Origin: Metellina segmentata
Taxonomy: Eukaryota > Arthropoda > Arachnida > Araneae > Tetragnathidae
Length of the DNA: 64,000 nt
Direction of reading: 5' to 3'
Assembly (NCBI GenBank): GCA_947359465.1
Contig: OX375883.1
Location: forward strand, 95,616,293 to 95,680,292
The stretch's first letter is position 1. Each line of letters opens with the position of its first letter. Below the pieces are notes generated by a model. It was not told the DNA's origin, did no database searches, and worked only from the letters and a program-made list of their open reading frames with translations. A program made the position numbers and the translations under genes. Shown piece by piece: positions 11,057 to 20,458 of the stretch.

Positions 11057-12609
11057 TTTCTATCCGTTTTGGACCCTTCTGATGCCGAATCCACCTTTTT
11101 CTCGTTTGGTGTCTGTCTGTCTGTCTGTCTGTCTGTATGTATGTTGTGCCCTATACACGTCCACGCGGTTTAAGATATTTTCATGGAAATTTGCATACAG
11201 TGAGTACTTATCTTCATTTAGTGAGTGGCATTGGTTGCGAAAGTCTGTCTGTCCGTCTTTCTGTTCTATGCTCGATTTTGTGTTTGTGTGTTTGTGCAGA
11301 CATCACATGAATTGTATTCCATATATTTGATTACAATGTGTTTTATTGAATACATTATTTATTAGTTTAGTGAATGCAATATTAAACATTTTTTTATTGT
11401 TATATTTAGAAGAGTTTCATGCTAAAACACCTGAGTAAGTATACTTAAATCATCCACAATTTGATAGTTTTCGAAAAATTGGAATGTAGTTTGAGTATTA
11501 CGATTACTTTTATTTGCTTTACCAGTAATGCTAAAAACCAATTATTTTTCAAAAAAAAAATTTTATGGTGAAATTTTAGATCTGATACTTCATTTATTTC
11601 GAGTCTTATTTTTATTCTTTGCGCAATGAAAACGATTTCCGAATATTTGGGGCAGACGATATTTTTCAATGAAACGAGAATGAACAAGATCGCGCGAGCA
11701 GTTATATTTTTTCTGGTTCTTTCGCTCTGAATTAATTTCTCATTTCTAAATTTTGTACACTTTTAGTTGTAAGTTGTGGCAACTGTGCTAGATTAAGAGA
11801 TAAAATTGAATCACAAATTAATATCTTTAGAACAATTTTTTGCGACATCTTTTATTTTGTTTTATTTCGCTGTTTCCTGTTTTAAATATTTATTATTTTA
11901 ATACATGTGTTTTCCTTCTCATCACACGCAACAGCACCACAAAGTATTAGACTTAAAAATGTTAGGTAAATCAGTATAAATTTTCAGTAAATTTTAAGTG
12001 TAGTTATGCCATTATTAAAAGAATAATGCCGTTATTTGAAGAATAATGCCGTTATATAAAGAATAATGCCGTTATTTAAAGAATAATGCCGTTATTGAAA
12101 GAATAATAATGTATCCAAACTAGAACTTTTTCCAACATTAAAAAATTCGATGTAATAATGACAGGAGAAGATTGCAAAATTTCACAATGTCGCATACCGG
12201 AGGCAAGAGTGCCACAAGTAAAAAAATATTGTTTTGTTGATTTTGAGTGCGAGAGCACTCGCCGTAAATCGTAATTTTAATTAATTGAGTTAAACATGAA
12301 AAGAACTTAAGAAAGGGAATTCCAAATCTCCCTCAAAATCGTCTTTTATAGTAGTAACCTTAGTATCACCTTTCGTCATTTTGTAGCTTTGTCATACAGC
12401 AATTGTGCGATGTATGTGAAATGTATAACATGGATGGATATGCATGTGTAGGATTTGTGTCCAAAGTAAGTTGTAGAAAATATAAAGATGGCGAAAGGTG
12501 TTAAAATAAATTTTTATTCTACAAAAAACGTAAGTCATTATATATTTTGATTATCTCTTCAATCTAGAGTAAACCAATTCAAACCGAGTAAGGTCGGGTA
12601 TTTTGCTAG
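11041..12609 (+). mobile_element. Insertion inside the pogo ORF with a Helitron-like 3' end
   Basis: This insertion splits the transposase between the FHKAFTQHERDTF part (about 12615-12660, minus) and the CTNKHSILIY part (about 11030). The right end reads CCGAGTAAGGTCGG (a small hairpin), then GTATTTTG and CTAG followed by T, as in Helitron 3' termini (hairpin, CTRR, host T). I cannot find a clear 5' TC end after a host A, so the left edge is approximate. Inside are a TCTG microsatellite (about 11108-11145) and five ~21-bp tandem units with GAATAATGCCGTTAT (12010-12110). No helicase ORF is seen, so it would be non-autonomous. Confidence 0.5.
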
Positions 12610-12614
12610 TAGTA

Positions 12615-13507
12615 TATTAAAAGTGAAGGTGTCTCTTTCGTGCTGTGTGAATGCTTTATGAAATGCTGCATAACTTGTTGGAACACCTCAGTTGTCATTC
12701 ATCCACTACAGTTTGCAAGACCTAAAGATCCTGGTTGTGCTCCATTTAACATGTGGGTTTTGAAGTTTTTCTGGGAGAGACAAAAGCAGAAGGTAGAAAT
12801 GTTCCTCCAGCACAAATGATGGCTACAGCTGTCGCTAGTTCACCTCTCACACCACTCGTACATTAGTTTAACTGATTCTTAACACCTGTCTTTGCTATTA
12901 CCTTCCGGGGTTTCTGCACAGAGGTCACGCCGGTCTGATCAAGGTTAAACACACGCGATGCATCAGACAATTTGGGGTTTTCATTGAGAATTTTGAAAAG
13001 ATTATCGAAAAATATTTTTACATTGTGTGCATTGAACGACGTCATTCTTGATAGACTGCACCCCGCTGGTTTCCTTATGCTGAGACTATTACTTCGATGT
13101 AGAAAACACCTCAACCATTCTATACTTGCAGACTTTGAAGCCTCCCAGGACTCTGGACATTTTATGTTATTCTTTTTTGCCATTTCATAGGCAAGTTTTC
13201 GAACAGGAATGTTTTAAACTCCATAGCACATTCTACTGCATGTTTCATTGTATTCTGCGAGATCATGTTCTTGTTCCTCTGTAAATATCTGACATACACT
13301 GTAATGTGGCTGCATTCGTATATCAACATCTGGATTTTCTTTCTTTTTCTTGACATATCTATACAACGTTTGAAAGGGGACATTTTCCTTTTTAGCTGCT
13401 TTTCGAATGAAGTACTTTTCCTGTGGGACTAATTTCACAACTGCAGCCATCTGTTCTGCTCCAGTTGTTCCAATTTTCCTTGGCACATTTTTAGGCCGTA
13501 CCATCAT
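12615..13507 (-). pseudogene. Pogo-like transposase, N-terminal and first catalytic part
   Basis: Reading from 13507 down, the fragment begins MVRPKNVPRKIGTTGAEQM, followed by a helix-turn-helix (psq/CENP-B type) region (RKAAKKENVPFQTLYRYVKK). Next comes a second DNA-binding region and a DDE start with SIEWLRCFLHRSNSLSIRKP and FNLDQTGVTSVQKP (first catalytic Asp). Down to about 12615 come further conserved stretches. The frame shifts near 13180-13220 and stops occur after 12860. It is the N-terminal half of the gene that continues at 11056. Confidence 0.85.
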
Positions 13508-14193
13508 AACTCTGAAAAAAACATGTTTAGTACCAGAAAATATTTAAATAACATTGATAGCCTCGGCTCTGTGTATCTGTACAGTAATATTACAAGTTAA
13601 AATGTTTTATCACAAGTTACAATTTTAAAGATGTAAAATTCATTGTATTGTGTAATAGCAAAATCTTAGTAATTCAAAATTGAATTGATAAAAATTGAGA
13701 AAATTCGAAATGCTAAATACATTACATTACAGTAACAAATACATACAGTAACATTTAATACACTTTACTATTATGGAATAAATATAGTTATCATGGTACA
13801 CAGTTAGACATTGTTTCACTCTGTACCAGTGTTCCATGTCTTACTGTGTACCATTTCACTTTGTTAAAAAAAAATGTCTAAATATCCCTTCCATTGTTTT
13901 TCTTTAGTTAAATCCTTGCTATTAAGTGGAGAAATAGTGCAGCATATATATAATATTGAATCCAAAATAATAGATACAAATAAACTGAATATATATGATA
14001 TATAACATATATAAATAACTTACTTTTAGGTTCATAAAATCACCTTCGTTTCGTAGCTTCCAACAAAACGAACATTCATGCTTGGGCAATGTGGGCGGTA
14101 ATTACTCCAAACAAAGCGGCACTGAACAGCCTGACATCGAGAGACACAAACTTCATTATAAAAGCTTTTGTGTTTCACTGTGTTATCATTCCT

Positions 14194-15060
14194 TATATTA
14201 TGTATAAAACATCAGTCGAAATGTTCTTCTAATGTTAAATTTTACTGACCTTTTACATGAAGAGCCATAAAAAATAATTAAATCTTCAAGTTGTTTCGAT
14301 GTGGTATCCTTTTCACGATCTGACCAATTTTACTAATGACGTAATACAACATCGAAAAAAAATATCGTTTATCGGTAAAGCAAAGGAATTTGAAGAGAAA
14401 AATACAGATATGCTTATAAAATACTTTGAAGAATTATGTATTAAGCACAGACATATTTTTAAGTACAGAATTATAATTAATAAGGTTTATTTCAAAAGAT
14501 ATGACTTCTTCTAGTGCATCTTAGTTTCAATTAAATATTTATAAAATCTGAATTTTTCCCTGGCAATCTTGAGTACGCATTTTTCCTCTCTTTAAATCGT
14601 ACGAGAGTTAATTTCTTTTGAAAACAAATAGCATGAACTTTCAAATAAATAGACATTTTCCATGCCATGTATGTTTGCTTGCTAATGCAAACTAAAAAAT
14701 TATGATTATTGCAGTGAAAAATTTCTGTAAATGTAGGTTGTTTGATTAAATTAATTAACTAGTTCCAAACTATCGTACTTGTACGATTGTATATATTTAC
14801 GTTTAACTTCCCATTCCTTATAATTCAAGTTAGAAAAACATTATTTTACTTAAGTTAACGAGAAAATGATGCAATCTAAAACTAAAAATAGAAATTGTCG
14901 GAACTTGTCTCGGAAGTTTAATAAAAACTTTCTCTTTTGCCACATTTCATATAGATGTTGGAATTGATTTTCGAAGTAGAAATGCTTGATTTTTCCAAAA
15001 AAAGGGCAATTAATGAAAAACTAAGAACTCCCCCTCCCGCCAACGCACTTATTATTTTAG
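14194..15060 (+). other. Ligand 1 intron 1, second part shared with ligand 2
   Basis: This part aligns with about 61430-62750. The open frame at 14299-14514 is broken in the paralog by several indels, so it is not treated as an exon. No element could be recognised. Confidence 0.65.
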
Positions 15061-15322
15061 ATTGTAAAACTGCCGACCAACCGGTATAGTGGTTAAGGTG
15101 TTAGCCTCTAGATCGGAAGGTCCCCGGTTCGAATCCGGGTTCGGGTATGGATGTTTGTAAGCGTATACCAGCTTAGGTGTTGCTTCGTCATCAGAACATG
15201 GTTCAAAATTACGATGTAATTGTTAGGGGCATTGATGGCCCTCCCACTGGGTGCTCCTTCACAAGTGGCCAATGACTTCGGTCAAAATGTGCCCGCGATT
15301 AGAAAAAAAAAATTGTAAAACT
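15061..15322 (+). mobile_element. tRNA-derived SINE variant with A-rich tail
   Basis: The body is 15072-15311 with an exact 11-bp duplication ATTGTAAAACT on both sides. The head is the same tRNA-like module as the other SINEs. After about 130 bp the sequence departs from the family (about 15220-15300) and ends in an A-run rather than the ATTACC repeats, so this is a distinct subfamily or chimera. The ligand 2 intron lacks it at the matching site (about 62745), so it inserted after the gene duplication. Confidence 0.9.
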
Positions 15323-15605
15323 CGCCAAGCGTGCTGCATATTCGCGCCAAACATTATTCTCACAGTTTGTGCTGCTGCCATCTGTTGTTTAAGTTTGATA
15401 CTATTCAAGTTCGCCTGTTAAAATGGAATGTTTTATTATTTACAAAAGTTTTGAAACCTTTAAGGGGACCTAGCACCATAAAAATGAAAAAAATTCTGAT
15501 TTTTTAAATTGATTTTTTGCTCAAAAGTTGCCTTTTGCGGTTTAAAATGTTGTCCTAGAAAAAAATAGACTGATTTTTTTTTAAGTTATAAGGAATTTTG
15601 TGAGT
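15323..15605. other. End of shared intron block, then a TTAA-type MITE fragment
   Basis: Similarity to the ligand 2 intron ends at about 15460. From 15467 the sequence starts TTAAGGGGACCTAGCACC and resembles the left end of the TTAA-flanked MITE at 25931, but there is no matching right end. It is probably a truncated relative. Confidence 0.5.
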
Positions 15606-17321
15606 GTACACCTGTGCGATCACAGTGTTTCGAAACCGAAACTAACCGCACACGCCAGCCGACTTTAGAATGCCATTATAGACAAACGCCACACGAACAG
15701 TTTCGAAGACAAAACAATCCAACGCGAGGATTTAACAAACGAAACTCTCCTAGACCAGATAATCCGAGATTTAATCACAACAACCCTGTAAATAAAATCG
15801 GAAGCCACAAACCACAGAAACGAAAGGAATGCGTCAATACATTACAATTCGAAAAACATTTTGGTTAACGGGGGAAAATTTAAAACCCTCATAGATTATG
15901 GAACCGTATAAGCTGTATTAAAGAATCACACCTCTCCCCAGAAACGAAATACGAAAGTTCCATTACGTTAAGAGGAGCGTTCGGTAATTATCAAGAGGCA
16001 AAAATAACAAATCTTTCATTGGCATAACCCAATAACCCTACAAACACTATAACTATTCCCGTAGCGGTTTGCAAAAATTAATGTGAGGACTTCATTATTC
16101 CCTCGAACATATTCGACAATCTAAAAAAAGAACCCCACCGAATCCACAAAAGCACAGCTGACAACGAATGTATAAAAAAGCAAAACGATAAATCGCAGCC
16201 GAAAGAACAACAAAACAGTAGACTAAACATACCCCTCGACGCCTGTGATAATTTGTTTTTATTCAACATCGAACTAGATGCGTCTTTACAGGAAGTTGAT
16301 ACTTTGCACATCCGCGATTTGAATTTGAGGAATGAGCTCCAAAGTTTGATAAATTCATATACACCGAATAAGTCCAAACAAACCAATTTGGAAATGAAAA
16401 TAATTATTTCTGGTGATATTCTGACTGCGCAGCGACCACGCCGGTTAACGGAAATTGAGAAGCAGGAAGTTAACAGACAAATATCGAAATGGTTGCACTA
16501 TGGAATTATTACAGAGAACAATTCAGATTATTCATCGCCAATAGTGTTAGTTAAAAAAGCGGATAATTCAACGAGAATTTGAGTTGATTATCGTAAGATT
16601 GACACTAAAACCACAAAGAAATATTTCCACTACCCCTTATAGAGGACATTTTTGACAAATTACAGGGAGCCTTAGTATATAGTAATTTAGATCTTAAGAA
16701 TGGATATTTCCACATTCCAATCAGTCCCGAAAGTTCTAAATATACCAGTTTTGTAACGCGTAACGGTCAATATGAGTTTAAAAGAGTTCCGTTTGGATTA
16801 TGTAATTCTCTGTAGGGACCCCGAGCGATCTGGTTCTACTTACGTCCTCCTTGTTTACAAGTACAGTAAACACTTTCCATTCTTAAAGGAAACTTTATTC
16901 AACTCACAAAATACACAAAATTAGTCATACATCGAAGAAGCCTTTTTTTCGCTCAGACGCCGAGGTTTTCGCGGGTAATTCTCCTCGTCTCCCCTTTCAG
17001 GGTCACCCCTTCTCCTCTCTTCCTTCTCCTCGTGGGCCAGCGCTTACCGTGCCACTACATTCTCCATCTGTATTTCAAAAGTTTATTCAGTCTATTTTTA
17101 AGGAACTTCTAGCTGATGGAATAGTAATTATTTACATGGATGATATCATCATTCCTTCCAACAACAAAATTGAAGGGGTTTCCAAACTTAAAAAAGTTTT
17201 CAAAGTCGCTTCGGACTACGGACTTGAATTTAATTTTTTAAAATGCAATTTCCTGCAACGAAAAATCACTTTTCTAGGACACATACTAGAAAAAGGTACA
17301 ATACGTCCATATTTCACGTAG
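15606..17321 (+). pseudogene. Ty3/gypsy retrotransposon remnant (gag end to reverse transcriptase)
   Basis: A broken plus-strand element. About 15614-15868 encodes a basic, Asn/Arg/Gln-rich gag tail. Protease sequence at about 15870-16080 is degraded. About 16253-16600 encodes the protease-RT linker and the RT start (AQRPRRLTEIEKQEVN, then SSPIVLVKKADNSTRI). RT continues with a stop and frameshifts to FGLCNS at about 16809, is interrupted by a solo LTR (16811-17059), and resumes at 17065 with the catalytic YMDD and LGHILEKGTIRP. Homology stops at about 17312, before RNase H and integrase. It is inactive. The block at 48561-51487 is a related but different copy. Confidence 0.85.
16806..17064. 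mobile_element. Solo LTR inside the gypsy RT
   Basis: The insert 16811-17059 (249 bp) starts TGTAG and ends CTACA, the TG..CA termini of an LTR, and is flanked by an exact 5-bp duplication TTCTC (16806-16810 and 17060-17064). The RT frame reads FGLCNS before it and PSVFQKFIQ after it, which confirms the insertion site. There is no internal region, so it is the product of LTR-LTR recombination. Orientation was not determined. Confidence 0.9.
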
Positions 17322-17396
17322 AGTTCAGGTTTTATTTTTTATCAAAGATCTATTCAATGTATCTTCAATTCCATACCTGTAAATTTAGATTGTATT

Positions 17397-17764
17397 TCAA
17401 GGGATATTAATAGGCCGACCAACTGGTATAGTGGTTAAGGTGTTAGCCTCTAGATCGGAAGGTTCCTGGTTTGAATCCGGGTCCGGGCATGGATGTTTGT
17501 AAGCGTATGGTGTAGAGGCGGCTGGTGCACCTTAAATCTGTCGTCGCCGAAAGTCCTCACTTAGGGTTGGTGTGGAAGTTTGGAGAGTGGGGTGCCAGCT
17601 CAGGTGTTGCTTCGTCAACTGACCGTGGTTCAAAAATTACGAGGCGTTGTCCTCGGATCTTTCCCTTAAGGGACTGATCCCGGACCGTCGTCAATAGCCC
17701 GCTGTGTTGCTCTAGTACGACGTTAACTAAAATTACCATTACCGTTACCTATCAAGGGATATTA
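17397..17764 (+). mobile_element. tRNA-derived SINE, full length
   Basis: The body is 17410-17751 with an exact 13-bp duplication TCAAGGGATATTA (17397-17409, 17752-17764). The tRNA-like head with A and B boxes is followed by the common body (GTGGGGTGCCAGCTCAGGTG region) and the ATTACC-repeat tail. Confidence 0.93.
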
Positions 17765-17910
17765 TAAAAATAATTCAAGCTTATAATCATAAAAATTAAA
17801 AAAGAAGATACACCCCTGCTGCATTTGGGGGGAAACAATTGTGTTACGATTTTATAAGACTTGAACCTCCACATTTCAAAAGAGATATAAGGTCCTTACA
17901 AAAGGTAATA

Positions 17911-18187
17911 ATAAAGGCCTAGTGACGACAATCTTGGATCAATTCCTTAAGGGAAACATCCGAGGTTTTGAACCATTGTCAGATGACGAGTCAACACCTT
18001 AGCTGGCATACCACTCTCTAAACTTCCACAACAACCCAACATGAGGACTTTCGGCCACGACAGATTTAAGGTACACTTCCCGTGTCTAAACCATACGCTT
18101 ACAAATATCCATGCACTGACCCGGATTCAAACCAGGAATCTTCCGATCTAGAGACTAACACCTTAAGCACCAGACCGGTTGGTCGGC
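17911..18187 (-). mobile_element. Older SINE copy, minus strand
   Basis: This is the same family with more substitutions. The tRNA-like head ends at about 18187 and the tail side is near 17911. Target duplication not resolved. Confidence 0.8.
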
Positions 18188-18189
18188 AT

Positions 18190-18415
18190 ATACAGAGGGG
18201 GATTGCACACGTTAAATCTATCGCGACCTCAAATGTCCTCAAGTAGGCGTGGTGTGGAAATTTGGAAAGTGTGGTGCCAGCTCAGGTGTGAACTTGTCAT
18301 CTAATCATGGTACCAATTTACGTGTTATCCTCGTATCTTTCCCTTCGGGGATGATTCCCAGACTGTTGCCAATAGCCTATGCTGCTCCAGTGCCACGTAA
18401 ATTAAATACACACTT
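18190..18415 (+). mobile_element. Diverged SINE body, plus strand
   Basis: This copy lacks the tRNA-like head. The body (GGTGCCAGCTCAGGTG) and the end near GCCACGTAAATTAAAT are recognisable but diverged. It is placed head-to-head with the previous copy. Confidence 0.7.
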
Positions 18416-18627
18416 TCTAAAACAGGCACAGAGGCACAGAAAATAATATTTTTCACATAAACTAATTCAATGTTTCAAAAAAATATTTTAAACGTACATT
18501 TTCAGCTGTTTCCTAATATAACAAGATCCGCATTCGTACAGTGGGTCCGCTCACTTCTCTAGCAACCTACGAGTTGTGGAAGGAATACTTTCGATCACTA
18601 TTGCGTTGGTATTTCTCTCTTCGATAC
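18416..18627. other. Intron sequence, nothing recognised
   Basis: Short AT-rich intron sequence between the SINE pair and the minisatellite. No coding or repeat structure is seen. Confidence 0.5.
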
Positions 18628-19532
18628 CCATGTTAGTAAAGGCTTTCCCATTTCAACCTTATGTCGGTAAAAGCTTTCTCATTCCAACCCCAAGTCAGTA
18701 AAAGCTTTCCCATTTCAACCCCATGTCAATAAAGGCCTTTCGATTTCAACCTCATGTCACTAAAGGCTTTTCCATTTCAACCTCATGTCACTAAAGGCTT
18801 TCCTATTCCAACACCAAGTCAGTATAAGCTTTCCCATTTCAACCTCATGTCAATAAAGGCCTTTCGATTTCAACCTCATTTTTCTCTTCGATACCCATGT
18901 CAGTAAAGGCTTTCCCATTTCAACCTTATGTCGGTAAAAGCTTTCTCATTCCAACCCCAAGTCAGTAAAAGCTTTCCCATTTCAACCCCATGTCAGTATA
19001 GGCTTTCCCATTTCAACCCCATGTCAGTAAAGGTTTTCCCATTCCAACCCCAAGTCAGTAAAAACTTTCCCATTCCAACCCCAAGTCAGTAAAAGCTTTC
19101 CCATTCAAAACCAAGTCAGTAAAAGCTTTCCCATTGCAACCCCATGTCAGTAACGCTTTCCCATTTCAACCCAATGTCAGTAAGGCTTTCCCATTTGAAC
19201 CCCATGTCAGTAAAGGCTTTCCCATTCCAACTCCAAATCAGTTAAAATCTTCCCATTCCAACCTCATGTCAGTATAGACTTTCCCATTCCAACCCCCATA
19301 CAGTAAAAGCTTTCCCATTCCAACCCCCATACAGTAAAAGCTTTCCCATTTCAACCCCATGTCAGCATAGGCTTTCCCATTTCAACTCCATATCAGTAAA
19401 AGCTTTCCCATTCCAACACCAAGTCAGTAAAAGCTTTCGCATTTCAACCCCATGTCAGTAAAGGCTTTCCCATTTCAACCTCAAGTCAGTAACGGTTTTC
19501 CCATTCCTACCCCAAGTCAGTAAAAGCTTTCG
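18628..19532. repeat. ~31-bp minisatellite in the ligand 1 intron
   Basis: About thirty copies of a unit like CATGTCAGTAAAGGCTTTCC plus CATTTCAACCC. Units vary (CCAAGTCAG or CCATGTCAG; GGCTTT or AGCTTT). A higher-order repeat is visible: the stretch starting TTCGATACCCATG at about 18625 recurs at about 18887, so about 265 bp was copied as a block. The array ends about 115 bp before the terminal exon. Confidence 0.93.
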
Positions 19533-19646
19533 CTGCGAGGGTATGTCCAACACTTAACGCTGTCTTGTGTTTGGCACAGCTTGATCAAATATGGCCAAAC
19601 CCAACCAACCTGTTCAATTGACTTCCTTCTCTTATTTCCGTTCCAG

Positions 19647-20170
19647 GCTGCTTAAATGGAAGCATCGTCCTGTTTCACCCGAAGCTGAGCAACGACATCG
19701 ACGTCACATCAGCCAGACTCATATTCCCCGATAACACGACAAGAGACGCTTCATTTTGGGTCCAGCAGTGGCGAGAATATAACGATCTCGACAGCATGGT
19801 CGTGCCCTGCTGCGAGAGTCACTGCTGCCGGTCGCGACTCGAGCTCAAGGTCCGGCAGCCCACCTCCAACAATGAGTGTTATCGCAGGTCCCTCAAAGTC
19901 TCCTTCGATGACATCGGGTGGAACTGGTTAGTCCAACCTCGTGAGATCGAGGTCTACTACTGCGAGGGAGGGTGTTCGACCCTGATGGCGCCAGTATCCA
20001 ACATACAAACCGTCGTGCAGAAAATCTTGAGCGGCAAGGGTGGTTCTGTGCCAATGCCCTCCTGCGTCCCCGAGACGCTGAAGTCGATGCACTTGATGTA
20101 CTACGATGCACACCAGTTGGTGCTGACGGAGATGAAGGACATGATCGTCCAAGAGTGTGCCTGTGCTTGA
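19647..20170 (+). CDS. TGF-beta-superfamily ligand 1, terminal exon (prodomain end and cystine-knot domain)
   Basis: The acceptor CTTATTTCCGTTCCAG precedes 19647. The exon opens in phase 1, matching exon 1, and runs 173 codons to TGA at 20168. The first ~45 residues (VLFHPKLSNDIDVTSARLIF, then FWVQQW) read as the arm domain of the prodomain. A Cys-rich patch (CCESHCC) and LELKVRQP follow, then the growth-factor domain from about residue 78: ECYRRSLKVSFDDIGWNWL, YYCEGGC, PSCVPETLKSMHLMYY and the C-terminal ECACA. This fits a type I/II serine-kinase receptor ligand, closest in feel to the activin/myostatin side. Two features are odd. No RXXR furin site separates prodomain and ligand domain. The usual Cys-Cys before VP is Ser-Cys, which removes the interchain cysteine. 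High GC and an unbroken frame argue for selection. A missing middle exon is possible. Confidence 0.85.
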
Positions 20171-20458
20171 ACGAGGGACGCGGTCGTTCACTCCTTAGAA
20201 TCTTGTCAGCCATCTTGTTTTCCAGAATTCCACGTGTTTTCTAAGAATGTGCTTAATTATTTACATTTCTGTGAGCAAATCTCTATTTTTGCATACTAAA
20301 AGTAAAATTTTGTAAGTATAATTAAATTCTCTTTATTCATGAGTGGTTCTTATTTTATGAAGAATAATATTTTAGAAGTAAAGATCTGTTCTGAGGAAAT
20401 AGATTATCTAAATTCACATAATGCAGTCATTAAAAATATTTCTTACAAGCTATTTCAG
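20171..20458 (+). other. Probable 3' UTR of ligand 1
   Basis: GC falls quickly after the stop codon. An ATTAAA-type signal lies near 20321 and several AT-rich candidates follow. Repeat block D begins at 20459, so the transcript probably ends before it. Confidence 0.4.

Larger units (their letters stand above)
8966..14193 (-). mobile_element. Pogo-like DNA transposon in the ligand 1 intron, broken by nested insertions
   Basis: A 5.2 kb element lies between imperfect terminal inverted repeats: left TATAGGGGAGAGTAGCACAC, right (minus strand) TATAAGGAATGATAACACAG, both followed by AGTGARACA. TA flanks fit the pogo/Tc1 group. The ligand 2 intron has the unoccupied site at about 61400-61430, where the sequences on either side of this element are adjacent. 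Minus-strand coding pieces run from 13507 to about 9300. Nested inside are a SINE (10271-10599), a 1.5 kb insertion (about 11041-12609) and a tandem array (9940-10170). Confidence 0.8.

Noticed and set aside
14299..14514. 71-residue ORF as a middle exon of ligand 1
   Set aside because: The paralogous stretch near 61524-61720 has several frame-breaking indels, and there is no TGF-beta prodomain similarity.
17410..17500. Intact tRNA gene at the SINE heads
   Set aside because: A and B boxes are present, but the head is followed by the common SINE body, has flanking target duplications and no closed acceptor stem.
18628..19532. Minisatellite considered as a CRISPR-like array
   Set aside because: Units are contiguous without unique spacers, and the locus is eukaryotic.
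19893..20244. Other frames overlapping the ligand 1 terminal exon
   Set aside because: The plus frame carries the cystine-knot motifs; the others have no family resemblance.
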